Below, one piece after another: positions 21,575 to 35,000 of a stretch of 64,000 nucleotides of DNA (within the stretch, counting starts at the first letter, position 1; each line of letters begins with the position of its first letter). The notes below the pieces were generated by a model. The model ran no database searches and was not told the DNA's origin. It was given only the letters and a program-made list of their open reading frames with translations. Made by a program: the position numbers and the translations under genes. This DNA comes from Sipunculus nudus (taxonomy: Eukaryota; Annelida; Sipuncula; Golfingiida; Sipunculidae), in contig CM049318.1 in the NCBI GenBank assembly GCA_026874595.1, positions 4,153,741 through 4,217,740 of the forward strand, written 5' to 3'.

Positions 21575-21690
21575 ACCTAGCGTAGCCAAGTAGTTAAAGC
21601 ACCCGACCAGAAATCGGAAGATCATTGGTTCTATGCCCATCGTCGCTGAACCGACTTTTCTGTGTATACCATTTCCATCTCTCTCTCTGT
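21575..21690 (+). mobile_element. tRNA-derived SINE
   Basis: The head resembles a tRNA with an A-box-like segment TAGCGTAGCCAAGTAGTTA (21578-21596) and a B-box-like GGTTCTATGCC (21627-21637), the internal pol III promoter. It is followed by GAACCGACTTTTCTGTGTAT, then a CCATTTCCATCT tail and a CT run. Fragments of the same family lie immediately upstream and at 56228-56295. The B box deviates from GGTTCGANTCC, so this copy is probably inactive. Confidence 0.75.
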
Positions 21691-21692
21691 CT

Positions 21693-21695
<3 letters not shown>

Positions 21696-21749
<54 letters not shown>

Positions 21750-21755
21750 CTTATA
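21696..21755. repeat. (TA)n microsatellite
   Basis: Long TA run following the CT tail of the SINE. Confidence 0.97.
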
Positions 21756-21759
21756 AAAA

Positions 21760-22967
21760 TATAAAGGAATCAAGTTTCCTCAGACATTTAACGTTTTATG
21801 CATATACATATAGTAACCTGTCTGAAAGATCATTAGCCCATATAAGACTTCCCTTCCTTGAATATACCAAACCTAATCACATTGGTTATATCTGACCTTA
21901 ATACATGTACTTTGGTACATATTTTCCCAGACTTAATGCTTTGCATCGTTCATGTTAAGTTGTAGAATAGATTGGAACGGAAGTAATATATCTGAATGCA
22001 ATTTTTCCTTCCATATCCTAAACCCCTTACGCTTGTCATCATCAGACCTTTTCCTCCAGTCTCAGACAGAATCAATCTCCAGATATTCATAAGTCTAGAT
22101 GAGAAAATTGAATAAGGATGATAAAAATATGAAAAATGATTGGTAGGATTGTATTTGCATTTTAGCATTTTCCGTTTGTCCCTATGATTGGAAATCACAA
22201 CTATGTTATTGATGCATTTTCGCCCCGAAAGTGGACATCTCAATAATCAACTGTTTTTCTTGGTAGACGGATACATGTTTTTGTTATTTTCTGTTCAGAG
22301 CATTCCAGAAGAACCCAATCAGAGTATCATGCAATCACTCTTTAATAGCTCTTATTGTATGCCTGATAGATTGTATTACTTTATGTCTATTTAGTGATTA
22401 CTAATATAGCCGGCCATATTATAATGTCTGCTGGTTCGAGAATTCAGGACTGATGCTCTGACTGTATACGAAGAGAGGACGAAATGGCAACAGCTGTTTT
22501 ACCGTTGACAGTGCAGGAAAATATACAGTCAGTTTATGCAATATCAGGAATGGTATTTCAATGCAATGTTAAGTATGAAAATAGGTTGAATTGAATAAGG
22601 CGTTTTGTTAGATGAAGTCTGAAAATAAAAAGGTATGTCTTCATTATTAGCATAGAAATAACACACAAACTTAAAATGTATAGTTTGCGTATGAAATCAA
22701 CACACCTGTGTTCATAGGATGTACATGAAAAACTAGGAATGCTGCCACATCATTGTAGGAACTAGTCTGACATGAAATGTCCTGTTTTGTTTTTATTTTA
22801 AGATCAAATACCTTATCTGTTCAAACTGGCGTATATGTATTACTGACTGTACATTTTTCGTTACATACTTTATTATTAGTAGTTCATTATATTAACATAT
22901 TAAATAGAGCCTTAGGGTATGTTTTAAGTTATATGAATTACACGCTTTAAATGTTGCATATTAATTA

Positions 22968-23007
<40 letters not shown>

Positions 23008-25093
23008 TCGTCTTCTGCTTCTTGTTAATATTATTATTATTAATTAGTATCATATACTTGTTTATTGTCAGCATTATTTTATGATTCTTTAATAATGTTA
23101 GTACAAAAAAATTAAAGAATCTTGCTTACATACACTACAAGCCCAGAAAATTCCTGTCGTTATAATTGTAACTATAAATATAATAAATCGGACATCAATA
23201 AATATAAAAGAAAACGCAAAGAAAAAAAGCCTTTAGCGAATGGACGATATTCCTTTCAATATACAGCTTTTTCATTAATTATACACCATCTCGTTAAGTT
23301 AAACAGTATAAAGTTTAAATAAAATACATTGTAAAAAAATTCGGGATAAAACAATAATTAAAGCAAACATAGGTTTACTCCACTACCTCATCCTTTTAGC
23401 TCCATCAGTGAAATTCCTCCCACACTTCAAATTTACTTTTATAATGTTACATCTTTCCTTGAAGCTATCCCACGGACGATATATTTCTCCCCAATTGAGT
23501 AATCCATACCCGTCTAGACAGCTGCGCCGCCGACATTTTGTTGTGCTAATCCCATAAACACGCTATAAACTAGCCCTGTCGTAATAACCTGTTTATTAGA
23601 TTACACGAACAAATTCCTTGATCCTATCAGACTGAAGAAGTAATCAATAAGATCTTTGAACATATCAAGATAAAGAAATTGACATTCCTGGCTTTTTCCA
23701 TGTTTGTCTGGACAAATATAATGACGTCAACAGAAACTTTATCAATACAGGCAATTTCTGATATTTTTAATGTATGCCACATAACCTTTCTGGAGATGTT
23801 TTGGTCTGGTAAGATACTATATTATTTTTGCGGTTCACTATGTTAAGGTGACTCGGAATATACTTTACAAACAAGATAAATCAATAAATAAAGACATATT
23901 TGTCTTATTTATCTTTTAAACGATCGAAGATAAATCTATGTCACTGTCGCCAACTTTGGAGCTTCATGCTTTCCGAGAAAAATAAGAACATACCATACTT
24001 TTCTCAGTGGGGAATAGGGGAATATTATATATATAACGTGCAATTTACCCCTATCTGGGCAGCTGTAGATGGAAAATGTACAGTTGTAACTCCGGAATTG
24101 TGCAGTTCTAATACTTAAAGATAACGTTCGTCACACACCGAAAAAAAAACACTCATGCCCATGAATAAATAACTGAATATTATCGCTCAAACATATCAAT
24201 GCTATACATCATATAGATGCTTCTGGTATGGGATTGCATATATTTTGTTATATTTTTTTACAATTATATATATATATATATCATCATATTTTCATTCAAA
24301 ATTTATTTACAAAATTCATACTTTATAAATAAGCAAGGCCTGCCAAAGGAATATGGTCATTTTCAGGCAATCCTAAAAAATGACCCTTTTAAAGAAGAGT
24401 GATTTAATTGGCAGGCCTGGAAGCTATAAATGCAAGTTGGTAATGGTTTGGCTTTTAAATTAGAAGGCCCTATGTCTGTGATGACCCTGGCCTCTTAACC
24501 TCCTTTTTGGTGGGCCAAATATATGCCGCATTTTATGCTGACGTGGAGCTGTTTGATTAAGTTGTGCAATAATAAAATCGTCTCAAAATAAACACTTTAT
24601 GTTTGTGCATTTCACAAGTATGAGTTATTTTTAAAAGAAGCCTCAGAATTCTGCAGAGATGTCTGAACTTGCACTCTTTGACTACAGAAAGCACTCCTAC
24701 AGAATGTCCTAAAAGGGCGTGAGAGTTTGGTCATAAACACAGAGGCTTGTATCATCGATTTGAAAGGCCTCCTGCAAAAACAGTTTTACAGATACAGGTC
24801 CATGGCTTAATGTTAAAGGTATCCCAAACCCAGCTTATCTTTTCAAAGAGAGGAAAAAAAGCCAATGAGATACACAAAATAGAACTCGCAAGGAGATGTA
24901 TAAAGGCATGGGTTTTTATATTATTGGTTCAAAGGCGGCTTGTCTTTGCCAAAACTGACCTTTACGATAAAATAGCGATACTTTTTGTGCATCTGTTCTG
25001 TTTGATTTTTTTTCGCCATTCACACACATACATATATACACACAACGGAATCCTACTATTTCAAAATAGAATTTAATTTTCATAAAAATATAA
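21760..25093. other. No gene seen (21.8-25.1 kb)
   Basis: AT-rich with a TTA/ATT run at about 22968-23006 and a short TA run near 24263. Short frames only. A possible small hairpin is formed by GCCTGCCAA near 24337 and TTGGCAGGC near 24409. Confidence 0.5.
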
Positions 25094-25958
25094 TGTTACG
25101 GAACCTAATAACAACAGATCACGTAGTCGTGACGAGCATACATTTTTGTTACGCAGATAAAAAAAATCAGATTCTGTAACACTAGGAAGCGTTAAATGTC
25201 TAGGGGAATGAATAAATAAGTCAGTGGTTTTTTGTTAACAAATAATTATAATTTATTCTTAAAACAACCCTAACATTAAATACACTAGATCAATACCATT
25301 CCACAGTATAACAACAATATCACAGTAAATCAATACAAATACACAGAATAATAAATACAGTGTACAGTACCAGAGTGTCCGGATCCTAGGCTTTTCTGGA
25401 TGACCCAAGTGTCAGAGCTCAACAAGTCCTTTAAAACATATAATCCAGATGGACAGTTCACGTAAATCTTCTCAGAAAAATAGTTCAATCCGATCCCGAA
25501 ATCAATCTGTTGTAATCCAAAAGTCAAGTCCTGGTAATAGTCCCAAAGGCAAACTGAAGACTTGATAAAATCTGTTACATAATTCAAAGAATATCTATAA
25601 GTGCTGCAATTATCGGAAAGGTCCACAAACTGACTCACACTCTTCCGTGTCCGCTGGAATATTTCTCTCTCTCCTCCCTGGGCTCTAAACACAGCCCCTA
25701 ATTAAAGTTTCTCACCTAAAAGCCTAGAAACTTCTATTTCACGAACATCCCAAAGAACAATACAAGACACGCGCTCATAGAGCGCGAACAGCCCAGAAAT
25801 TCCAGATTAGCACGAGCGCTGTGTCTTTACACGCCGGGGTTTACCCAGTACGGATTACACCGAGCGCTGTGTCTCTACACGTAATAGCAACGCCCAGGGC
25901 TTGAGCTTAACACGAAACAGAATGTCAACAGCTCACAATAAAAGGGACACCTGTAACA
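25094..25958 (-). mobile_element. Solo LTR B (antisense)
   Basis: Plus strand runs TGTTACGGAACCTAATAACA to GGGACACCTGTAACA, 865 bp. It is collinear with LTR A over its length, including ACAGATCACGTAGTCGTGAC near the start, the GTTAACAAA block and the CAATAAAAGGGACACCTG end. Flanking tetranucleotides are ATAA and ATAC. It is the longest uninterrupted member and the best reference copy. In sense orientation the TATA-like position reads TTTAATTAGGGGCTGTG and is degraded. Confidence 0.8.
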
Positions 25959-25959
25959 A

Positions 25960-26724
25960 TACAAATTGTTGAAAACAAAAAATATGGTCTACAGTAGGCC
26001 ATGATGCCATTAAAGAATTGATTTTTAAATTTATCAATAACATAAAATAATTTTTACCATTGTTTAAAGTGTCGTTGTTCCCTCTTCCAGTTAAAATGGC
26101 AGGGGTTATGTGTGTGTCTCTGGTTCCCAGCCATATGTTCGAAAATTCTCGATAACATTTTCTGGAAGGATGGGCCATAGTAAATAAATAATATGCTAAT
26201 TGTGGATCCAGATTCATCCAAATTCGCCCCTTGTTTCGTGTAAGCAAAATGAGCTTATTCGCGTCAGTCATTTAATAAAATAAGTTGAGAATTGGTTGAG
26301 ATATCCTGCAGAGGGAAACGTTCATGGGCTATGGTAATTAACTGAAGCAACGTCTGGACGAAAATGTTATAAAGTCTTGCTCCAGTGACAATGACGTCAC
26401 AATAACCTCCCACAGTCCTGACAATATGTTGTTTGCTGTCTGGCACGGCCTTTGGGGATTATAAAGCTTACCCCCCCAACTCCCCCCCCCCCCCCCCCCT
26501 TCCTTCCGGCCAAACCTATCCCGCTCTTTGATATAGACCTAACCGGCGACGAGCTACGCAACAGCAACAGTAGTGACTACTCTACGGATGACCTCACTAT
26601 CCAGCGGTTTATTTAATTTCTCATTTTAGTGGAAGGCTAAGGCACCCCCCCCCCCCCCACCCCAACACACTCATGCACATACAGTCTAGTAACGGTAGCA
26701 CAATGTTTATTTAAATTCATTATC
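25960..26724. other. No gene seen; poly-C tracts
   Basis: No gene. Two long C tracts lie near 26482-26500 and 26646-26659. Confidence 0.6.
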
Positions 26725-26875
26725 CAGGGGCGTAGCCAGGATTCAGGGAGGGGAGGGGGTTATCATCAGTGGCGGATCAAAAAATTCGAAAACGGGAGGG
26801 GGGGGGGGGTAGGGGCGCTAAAATGCATGTATGGGTAATATGAAACGGTTATATATACAAGTATATACATATGTA

Positions 26876-26911
<36 letters not shown>
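26876..26911. repeat. (TTA)n microsatellite
   Basis: About 12 ATT units inside the nested hAT-like element. Confidence 0.95.
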
Positions 26912-26914
<3 letters not shown>

Positions 26915-27179
26915 TACTATACTTTATATATTATGGTGTATGAAAATATATATATATTTTCATTTTCAATGATGAACCATGGTTTAATTAAGGTTAGTTA
27001 CAGGTACATGGGGAGGGTTTTCCCCCTCACATATTTGGAAATTTTTGAATATTCAATGTAAAGAGGAAATTTTGAGGCACTTTTCACAAAAAATAAGGAT
27101 TTCCTGTTCCTGAAATAAACTGTTCCCTTTTGTCTTTGCGTTATGTAGTCAAACTGTAGAGAGGTTCAATATGTAATAT

Positions 27180-27345
27180 TGTTACGGGGTGACATAAAGG
27201 CGGACCGAACTGTCTCGCTAAGAAAGCTTGCTTTGCTAGCGAGGCGGTTGGTTCGCCGGATTTGAGCGCCACCAACATGGGTTCGAAACCGGGATCGACC
27301 CTGGATTTTCCACTCACTTATTTGTCTTCTTAACAATATTTTTAT
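27180..27345 (+). mobile_element. tRNA-like SINE with TGTTACGGGG end, copy 1
   Basis: Starts TGTTACGGGGTGACATAAAG, the terminal repeat of the complete element at 53997-54185. It continues with an A-box-like TAGCGAGGCGGTTGG (from 27237) and a B box GGTTCGAAACC (27280-27290), about 43 bp apart as in a tRNA-derived pol III promoter. The right terminal inverted repeat is absent or diverged. It sits inside two nested hAT-like TIR pairs. A tRNA-like word GATCGCGAGTTTGAGTACC near 27523 may be another fragment. Confidence 0.6.
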
Positions 27346-27987
27346 TTCTTCAAAATTTGGATAGCAAATTTCAATCGTTTTCAAACGAGTCATGGCGCAA
27401 AATATTATCATTAAATGTAATGCTCGTGGTGAAATAACTGATAAGCTGAATAATTATGTTAAACTTTGCATTTTACCGGGTTCCCTGGTCTCGACACCAC
27501 ATAGGACTCCTAAGAGCTCAGCAAAGATCGCGAGTTTGAGTACCGGTATCACCAGAGGAGCCGTAAGATTGTTCACGGTCGGTCCCAACCAGGGTTCGAT
27601 GCTCGATCGATCTGAAGTTTTCTGCAGCTGTTCATAAATACCCTTATACTCAGCTAATAAATTTGAAAGTAATTGTAACTGCAGATAACTTAAATGAAGT
27701 CTAATTGCTTATAAATAAAAAGACATGTGAAAAACGACGATTAATCACGAAGATCGGAAATTAGATAAAATGAGAGATTTTGCAGCTCAACGGGGGCCGC
27801 GCGCCGAAGGCGCCCCCTCTGGATCCGCTATTATATCCGCCACTCATTTAATGCATATATATATATATTGTATTAGATTAAGTGAAATTCCGAAAGGACG
27901 GCGAGTACTGGATGCGACCGGGGCGGGGGGCGGGGGGGGGGGGGGGGGGGCATGGCCCCCTGCGGCTCCCCCTTGGCTACGCCCCTG

Positions 27988-30884
27988 ATATCGGTCAGTC
28001 ACAGCCTGTACAAGACGAATGACGTACTATACCTTTTTTATTATTTTAACAAAACACAAATCTCCAAACATTCTTAATGACTTTCGATGAACTTTATGGG
28101 ACGATGGGTACTAGGTTTTTGTTTTCGTATATATTATTAATCAATATCACCTTATTTTTCCAATGAATTTCTGTGAAAAAATTTAAATGTCAGGAAATGG
28201 GTTGATTTTATTTTAGAGAGGGCCTTGACATGGATACAGGTGTTGTCGGAGGTAGGCGCTGCGAGAGTTATTCCCAGTTTTTTGTGTAAAAAAACATGTT
28301 CACGTGAACTATATTAATACCCGTAAAAATGAATAATTTATATGCAAATAAAAATGAGATATATCACTTTTATTGTTCATCTAAGAGGCAACTGCTGAGA
28401 AATAAAACAAAGTAAAAATCAATAAAATAGAGAAATTAGGATGTAGCCCTAATAATTACTCGTGTAATGACAAGATAAGACAAGTCCGAAAATGGGGTAT
28501 ACCTCTTGTCAGTCTCAGGCCACAGAGGCCAAGGAAGGCTTTCACACTGTCAACCGCCAAATGATAAAGCTGTCCGCAGCGCGGTGACATTGACCGTGGC
28601 AGGGCGATCCCTAATACCATGCTCAGTGGGGCAAAGAGGATTAATTAGTCAGCTCTTGGTGTGTACCAAGAAATGCTAAAGAAACATCCCATCCAGTGCA
28701 CTTGGGACACCGAACCATAGGGTTAAGAGGTCTTGCTGATCAGGGCTATCACTCTCGGTTAACTGATGAATCGTAAAGTTTCGGTACAAAAAAGACTTCC
28801 ATAGAGGGAGAGATTTTAATCAAGAATCTTTGTAAAAGTTTATTTTCATTGATGATACAGGAGAAACCTTTCTCTCTCTGAGGTATGTGTTCTTCATTAT
28901 TTATTCCTCCATGGCTGGAAGGAGGTTAGAGTTTCACCCGTGTTTGAAACTTGTGGCGTTCCTCTTTCTGCTCTGCTTTTTTTGTATGCGAATATTATAT
29001 TTAAAAGCACTGGTGCAGACATATGGATATATGTGTAAATGTGAACCTTGTAGCTAAAGGAGCTTTTCCAAAATATTTAACATATATAAATATATTCTCA
29101 TAAAATTTATCAGTATCACTTTTTGCCCCTTGTATATCTCTCACTAATTTACGGCAGTGATGACCGATTTGGTACTTTTTTAGAAGGGTATAATATCGGT
29201 CATAATTGAAAATAAAAGTACATGCCCTCTTTATGATGCCTGGTCAGTTTTTTGTTCCTTCCAAGAAATCATCATTTTCTTGGTGTCAGGTTCATCTAAA
29301 AAAGATTATGGAATATAATCATAATTTTTTTTAATTTTCAATGTGAGTACGTAATACACACACATCTCTGAGAGCTGAGCATTGTACAAGAAAAGAGCTG
29401 ATTCATTCTTGAGGGGATCCATACGTAAATACAACATTACTGTTTGTATGTCTTTACAGAATTTACCAAAGTGATGATATTGATTGACCGATTTGGTACT
29501 ATTTAACCTAGAAATAATGTTTGTTCAGAAGAGAAAATAAAAAAAAAAGATTCTATCTTTGTGACGCCGGCTCAATTTTTGTGTTCCCTGTTGGAAAACC
29601 TCAGTATTTTGGTGTCCAGCACAACTGAAGAAAGATGAAGGAATATTATTCCACCGTAGGGAGCTGATTTAGACACGTGTGTGTGTCTGGTGTGTGTGTG
29701 TGTGTACAAGGATAAAGATAATGTAAGGAAACAAAAACATAACCATTCAGCCAGCTTTCCGAAAATCATATATCCATTAATTTTTATTAAATCCTGCAAC
29801 AAGAATCGAACTGATGAGACTGAAATACAGACAGGTTGATGGCCAATCTTACAACAATATGAAGTACCTTACATTATGAATTTATGACAACCGATACGAG
29901 TACGGTTTATAATCACTGCTATGTAATGACTAATTTGGTCAGATTAGGAGCTTGTGATCAGGAAAGAGCTCGAAATTAAAATGGTAATAATGGCTAAATG
30001 GTTGAGGGTCTGCAGAAACTAATCAAAATTACGCTGAGATGTACGACACAACAGAGGTACGGTCGATTAGACAAAATGAATGCTTTTTAAAACATATTCT
30101 TGATTTATCATGCAGATAAATTGAAAATATGAAAGCTACTGAAATAGATCGGGGGATAAATCAGTAATTATGCTCAAACAGGCATCGGTTGCGATTCATT
30201 ACAAAGGAGGTGTGATCTTAACTGAAATGAATGAATAAACAGTATTATATATTGTAAATTATGTGGTGATTGCAGGTTGTATAGAAAATGAAGAATAATA
30301 TCAGGAGAGAATAAAGACTTGATGTGTCTTCAGGATATAAAACAAATTGTCATTTTTTCCGCAATAATTAAACCACAGAAAACTGGAAACGTCTCCCCAA
30401 CCGCCGAAAGGTTGCGATAATTGGTTAAGTTTTTTGTCAGCCATATTTGTTATCTAGCGCTAAAAAAAATAAAATGAAAGGTGGAAGGAGGAGGTCTGAT
30501 GAACCGATATTTGATGTTATAAACCTGCAGATGTTATAACTGTCATCCAAACATGGAAAAAAATGCAAAATGTTTATTATAAGCATTGGGGTTTCGTGAC
30601 GTTTCATTAAACCAGCGTTTTATCATTTTCAAATTATGTTGTCGGACTAGTTTAAGTTTGATCTGTTGAGAAGTGTGCAGGATTAGTTCATCACAGGGCT
30701 CTGAAAGTTAAGTTAAAGGGGTATTTTCTTATATCAACCAATCACCTTACATATAGTATTGTTTCTGTCTTTCAGCATCTGTGCGTGAACCGTGTTTAAT
30801 TATAGTTGGAAAAACAACAATATCATCCGCTAGCTGTCACTGGTGTTATTAAAAGAACTTTTCTTAACAGGAATTACCTACAAG

Positions 30885-30927
<43 letters not shown>

Positions 30928-31336
30928 AAGCCAGAAATCAAATACATTCTACATGAAAGGCATGTGAACAGCTGGCTGACGGGAGGGTAATTCACAGGAC
31001 TGGAATTACAATTAATCAGAAGCGACGTTCATGGCACTGGTGACATTATAACTAATTTAGCAATCACAACTGTATCTACCGTATATCATTTTCATAAAGA
31101 GATGTTAACCGTACAGGGCTGGTGATAGTAATCTAATCACGGATGTGTAGACAGAACCTTGGCAATTTATGAAAAAAATTATCTCGCAAATTGTAAACTA
31201 CACATAGTAATCAACATTTATTTGTTTTCGTTCTTGTATGTTTTAAGTAACAAAAAAAGTCATGATTGACGAGCCCTGCTTTATGGTAGATTTACTATCT
31301 TTTATCTGAATTTCTTCGCGCATGATTGAAACAGAC
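27988..31336. other. No gene seen (28.0-31.3 kb)
   Basis: AT-rich. A weak direct duplication of about 330 bp offset spans roughly 29020-29330 and 29350-29660. A (TA)n run lies at about 30889-30922. No coding or RNA signal recognised. Confidence 0.5.
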
Positions 31337-31340
31337 ATAG

Positions 31341-32039
31341 TGTTACAGGTGCCCCTTTTATTGTGTGCGGCGGTCTTACAGATGATTGTTTTATTGTGCA
31401 CACTGATGTTCCATGTATTGTTGGCAATTTGTTTGTGTTGTAACGGCCTCACCTGGCCGAGTATTGCATTCTCAGTTTAATCCGTACTGGTTGAACTCTC
31501 GTTGTCGTGCTAGCTTCGGCTTTCTCGCCTGGCCGAGCCGGGTCGGGCTCACGTGTGAACCCTGGTATGTAGAGACACAACGATGTTTATCTTGTATCTT
31601 CTTTGAACGTGTATACCGTGTTAGATTCTTTAGATGGTTCGAGAAACGGAAAATTTAATGCTGCCTGCCTCAAGTTTACTTTCTGGATTGTTACAAGAGC
31701 CTTACATTGGACTGTTATTCTCCGAGAGAATTTGTGTGAACTTTTCATCCTGCTTATACATTTTAAAGGACTTATCGCTGTGACAGTGGTATCCAGGTAC
31801 TGTGCACGTTGTTTATATTAATGAGTGATTGTATTGATTTGTTGTTATACTGCTGTTATACTGTGTAATTGTATTGATTTATATGTTAGGGTTTTGTTAA
31901 CAAAAAACACTGACTTCTTTATTCATTCCCCTGGACATTACACGCTGCCCACTGTAACAGAATCTGATTTTTTTTATCTACTTGACAAAATTTATGTTTA
32001 TCACGCATACGTGATCTGTTGATATAAGGTTCCGTAACA
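31341..32039 (+). mobile_element. Solo LTR C (sense)
   Basis: Runs from TGTTACAGGTGCCCCTTTTA to AGGTTCCGTAACA, 699 bp, with an exact 4-bp target duplication ATAG (31337-31340 and 32040-32043). It lacks the TATAAA and AATAAA segments found in copies D and E, so it is internally shortened. The exact TSD on one LTR-length unit shows a solo LTR rather than half of a longer element. Confidence 0.85.
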
Positions 32040-32043
32040 ATAG

Positions 32044-35000
32044 TACCATTAATCTCTGTTGCACTCTTACTTTTCGGCCTGTTATTCATGACTTCACCGG
32101 TGTGATTATGGCCTACGTTAGACGTAACAGAGAACTGCATAAACGGGTTGAATGTATGCATCAATGGAAAACTGAGTTGGCAGCTCATTGGATCTGTATA
32201 CTCATGGTTGCGTCTTTTGAGCGCAAATACCTATTGTGACGGTATCACAAATTTCTGCTTTGAATTTGTTCATGCTGATGATAAGCCAGCGTGCCTTACC
32301 AAAGATGTTATTAGAAATGACGTATCAGAAACAAGCTATAAAAAAGGCAAAAGGTCCATTGTGCGGCCAACTCTGGGTCCGAATTTCGATTGTCGCCAAT
32401 ATCTCCGAACATTTCGTTGGAATGGAAATGACGTTTTGAAGGAAGAAGGATAATGAAAGATAAGTTATTTTCCCGGCGGATCAATATAAGATTAGGTTGG
32501 TCCAGGATGATAATATGTTAAAACAGTGGCGGAGGCAATCGCTCTGTTAGTGCTTTCTAGTTTTGCTATTCATTTATATTTATATTTATATTTATGCACA
32601 ACAAAGCATTATAGGATGATCATAGACATATAACCTGCGATATATATTAAAGCAAGTAAAATCAAGGAATTTCAATATAAATCTATCTTCATGGTAAGAC
32701 ATGTTTGCATCCTATTGGATTGAAGGAAAATATAAGTATTAAAAATATCGCCCTTTTGCTCACAGCACAAACTGCCAGACTCCGATTTAACGGATGGATA
32801 TAAGGATGAAAAACACATATTAAACGTCATGTTCTGGTGTTATGGAATAGCACCCTTCTGTATGGCCTTGAATCTATATCTGCTAATAAGATCATTAACC
32901 ATACCGGAATTATTTTAACATTTGTCATTCATTTATTTACGGAAATTTTAAACAATTGGCAATTAATGAGATATGTTCCTAGTACAAATACACATAATTA
33001 TCTAATTAACAATAAACACATGGTAATGAATGGTATTTTCTACTTCCTGTGGATAAACACTATTTAGAGTACTTTGTAAAAGTCATATTTATATCATATT
33101 TCACACCAGACTCAATTTAAATATATAGGCATCAACCCTCCCAATATTTCAGATGACCATTCTAAAATCACCATTTCACTCTGACGCAAAAAAAAAAAAT
33201 CAAGAGCACCTGATCAGGACCAGATAACATGTCATAAATCTTCCTCGCTTTTGTGTTAATGATTTCAAAATTTGAATCGCCCACAATAGTGCTATTAGAA
33301 GCCAATGAGGATAGTTATCATCAGCATGTAAGCAATGAGGGAACCAGAAAACAAGCGTGGGTATATATCTTTATTTAATACGGACAAAGAGGTGCGGTAA
33401 ATATGATATACGGGGACCATAGTTCATGTTTGCCAATATTCCTCGCTTCTACAAGAATCATACTTCTTCAAGAGCTTTTACCACCAATCCATATGTCATG
33501 ATTTTTGCCGAAGTACATCTTCGTGGTAACCTAGATTGTGTCCATGCAATTGTATTTAGGTTACGACAAAAGATCATAAAACGTGTTGGGTATCGTGATG
33601 ATAATGACAAGATGGAAACCTGAAGAAAAAAAAGATGATGCAGAGATAAGAGGATTAAGATGAAATGGATCATCACACACTTGACAACATGGTTTATCCT
33701 GCGTCAGTGATACAATAATCTTATCATCTATTTTAAATACAGTCAAAGATGTAATATATTAAATAAGCCTAAGTCCTTGCTTTTAAAGATAATAGGCTGT
33801 CGCTTAAACTTCAAATGTAAGAATTGTATTTTGAGTCAAATGTAGTTCATACAGTCGAGTAAATATGCGGAATGACCCAAAACAAATTGCAAAAGGAATT
33901 ATTTTGTCACCATTCGTCTTGGACATGCGTCTGGATGCATATATAAAAGGTCTACCAAAATATTTTGAATGGAACAATGTTTAATTTGCATAGATCTTAT
34001 ATAGCCGCCGGTACCAGTTTCTGACATATAACGACTACTTTTAGCTGTCCGTTAACAGGGCCCAAATCGTAATAGCTAAACCTAGGAACATTTAACATAA
34101 ACCCGGACAGGTCTTGGTCAAATTTTCCAGAAATCCACAGAATTCAGGAAAGTCATAAAGTGGGAATCTGGCCCATCAAACGATATGCCAACTACTTTGA
34201 TGATAAAAATCAGGATTTTATATCAATAGGAATTGGATGGCTATTAAGCTACCTTTTCTGTGGAATGTATATGACTCCTGGCTTACTTCGCGTACACCTT
34301 AATGAACTGTAGGTAATCCCTGTAGGTACGGCTCTGATACTACTCCTGTTAAGGATTATGAGGTTGTTTACCTTCAGGCTGTTTTTAAACATGGCACATG
34401 CGCCAATGTACACATAAATACCGTTGATGTGTAACATACCTGTCATGTTAACACTTACAATCAAACTGTATGCTTGGCATGAATAAAATACTGATCTTCT
34501 CTTGTCTAATCTTGTCCTTTCTTATCTTATCATGTTCTATCTTGTCTGGTTTCACCTGAGCATGCTTAGTCTTGTTTTTTTTTCTTATCTTTCCTGTAAT
34601 TATTTGCTCCTAAGCCTGCTGAGCAACGTGCAGAGGTCTGCATACATTGACCAAAGGAGAAGATTCATTCCTAATATTACAAGTAACAGGAAAAAATTGA
34701 TTGCTTGTACAATATGAGTTATCTATGGTCATTGTTTGATAAAGAGTATCGTGTCGTAAGTCATCACAGAGCTTAAAGAAGAATAGTTTTTCCCCTCTAG
34801 AACCAAGACGACCATCCTAAAATCGAATCAATGGGCATGCACCGGAGAGAAGAACATAGGACCAAAGTACTAAGGTGGTGTAAATCTGTCCTAGGATATT
34901 GGTAAGTACTCTGCGAAATTGGGCAGAAAATAGTTCAAGCTCTAAGAGGTATTTACGCAGACTGAACAGGAAACTTCCGCTATAAAATGAATCTCCCACT

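Larger units (their letters stand above)
26767..27845. mobile_element. Inner hAT-like TIR pair
   Basis: Left CAGTGGCGGATC; right, on the opposite strand, GAGTGGCGGATATAATAGCG. The AGTGGCGGAT core matches. It is nested inside the 26725-27987 TIRs. No TSD is evident and no transposase is encoded. Confidence 0.5.
26725..27987. mobile_element. hAT-like element, outer TIR pair
   Basis: Left end CAGGGGCGTAGCCAGGATTC; right end on the opposite strand CAGGGGCGTAGCCAAGGGGG. The first 15 bases match exactly, a CAGGGGCG-type TIR common in non-autonomous hAT elements. G-rich blocks lie just inside both ends. No clear 8-bp target duplication could be read (TCATTATC against ATATCGGT). The interior holds another TIR pair and a tRNA-like SINE, so the present length is not the original one. 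Confidence 0.6.

Noticed and set aside
21575-21690. Functional tRNA gene
   Set aside because: The A and B boxes are imperfect, no cloverleaf can be drawn with confidence, and related copies share a non-tRNA tail, so it is a SINE.
25330-25692. 120-codon minus-strand frame inside LTR B
   Set aside because: The corresponding frame is not kept in the other LTR copies; it is probably non-coding LTR sequence.
32148-32453. 101-codon open frame as a host gene
   Set aside because: No recognised motif, and an overlapping frame on the same strand is also open; length is within chance for AT-rich DNA.
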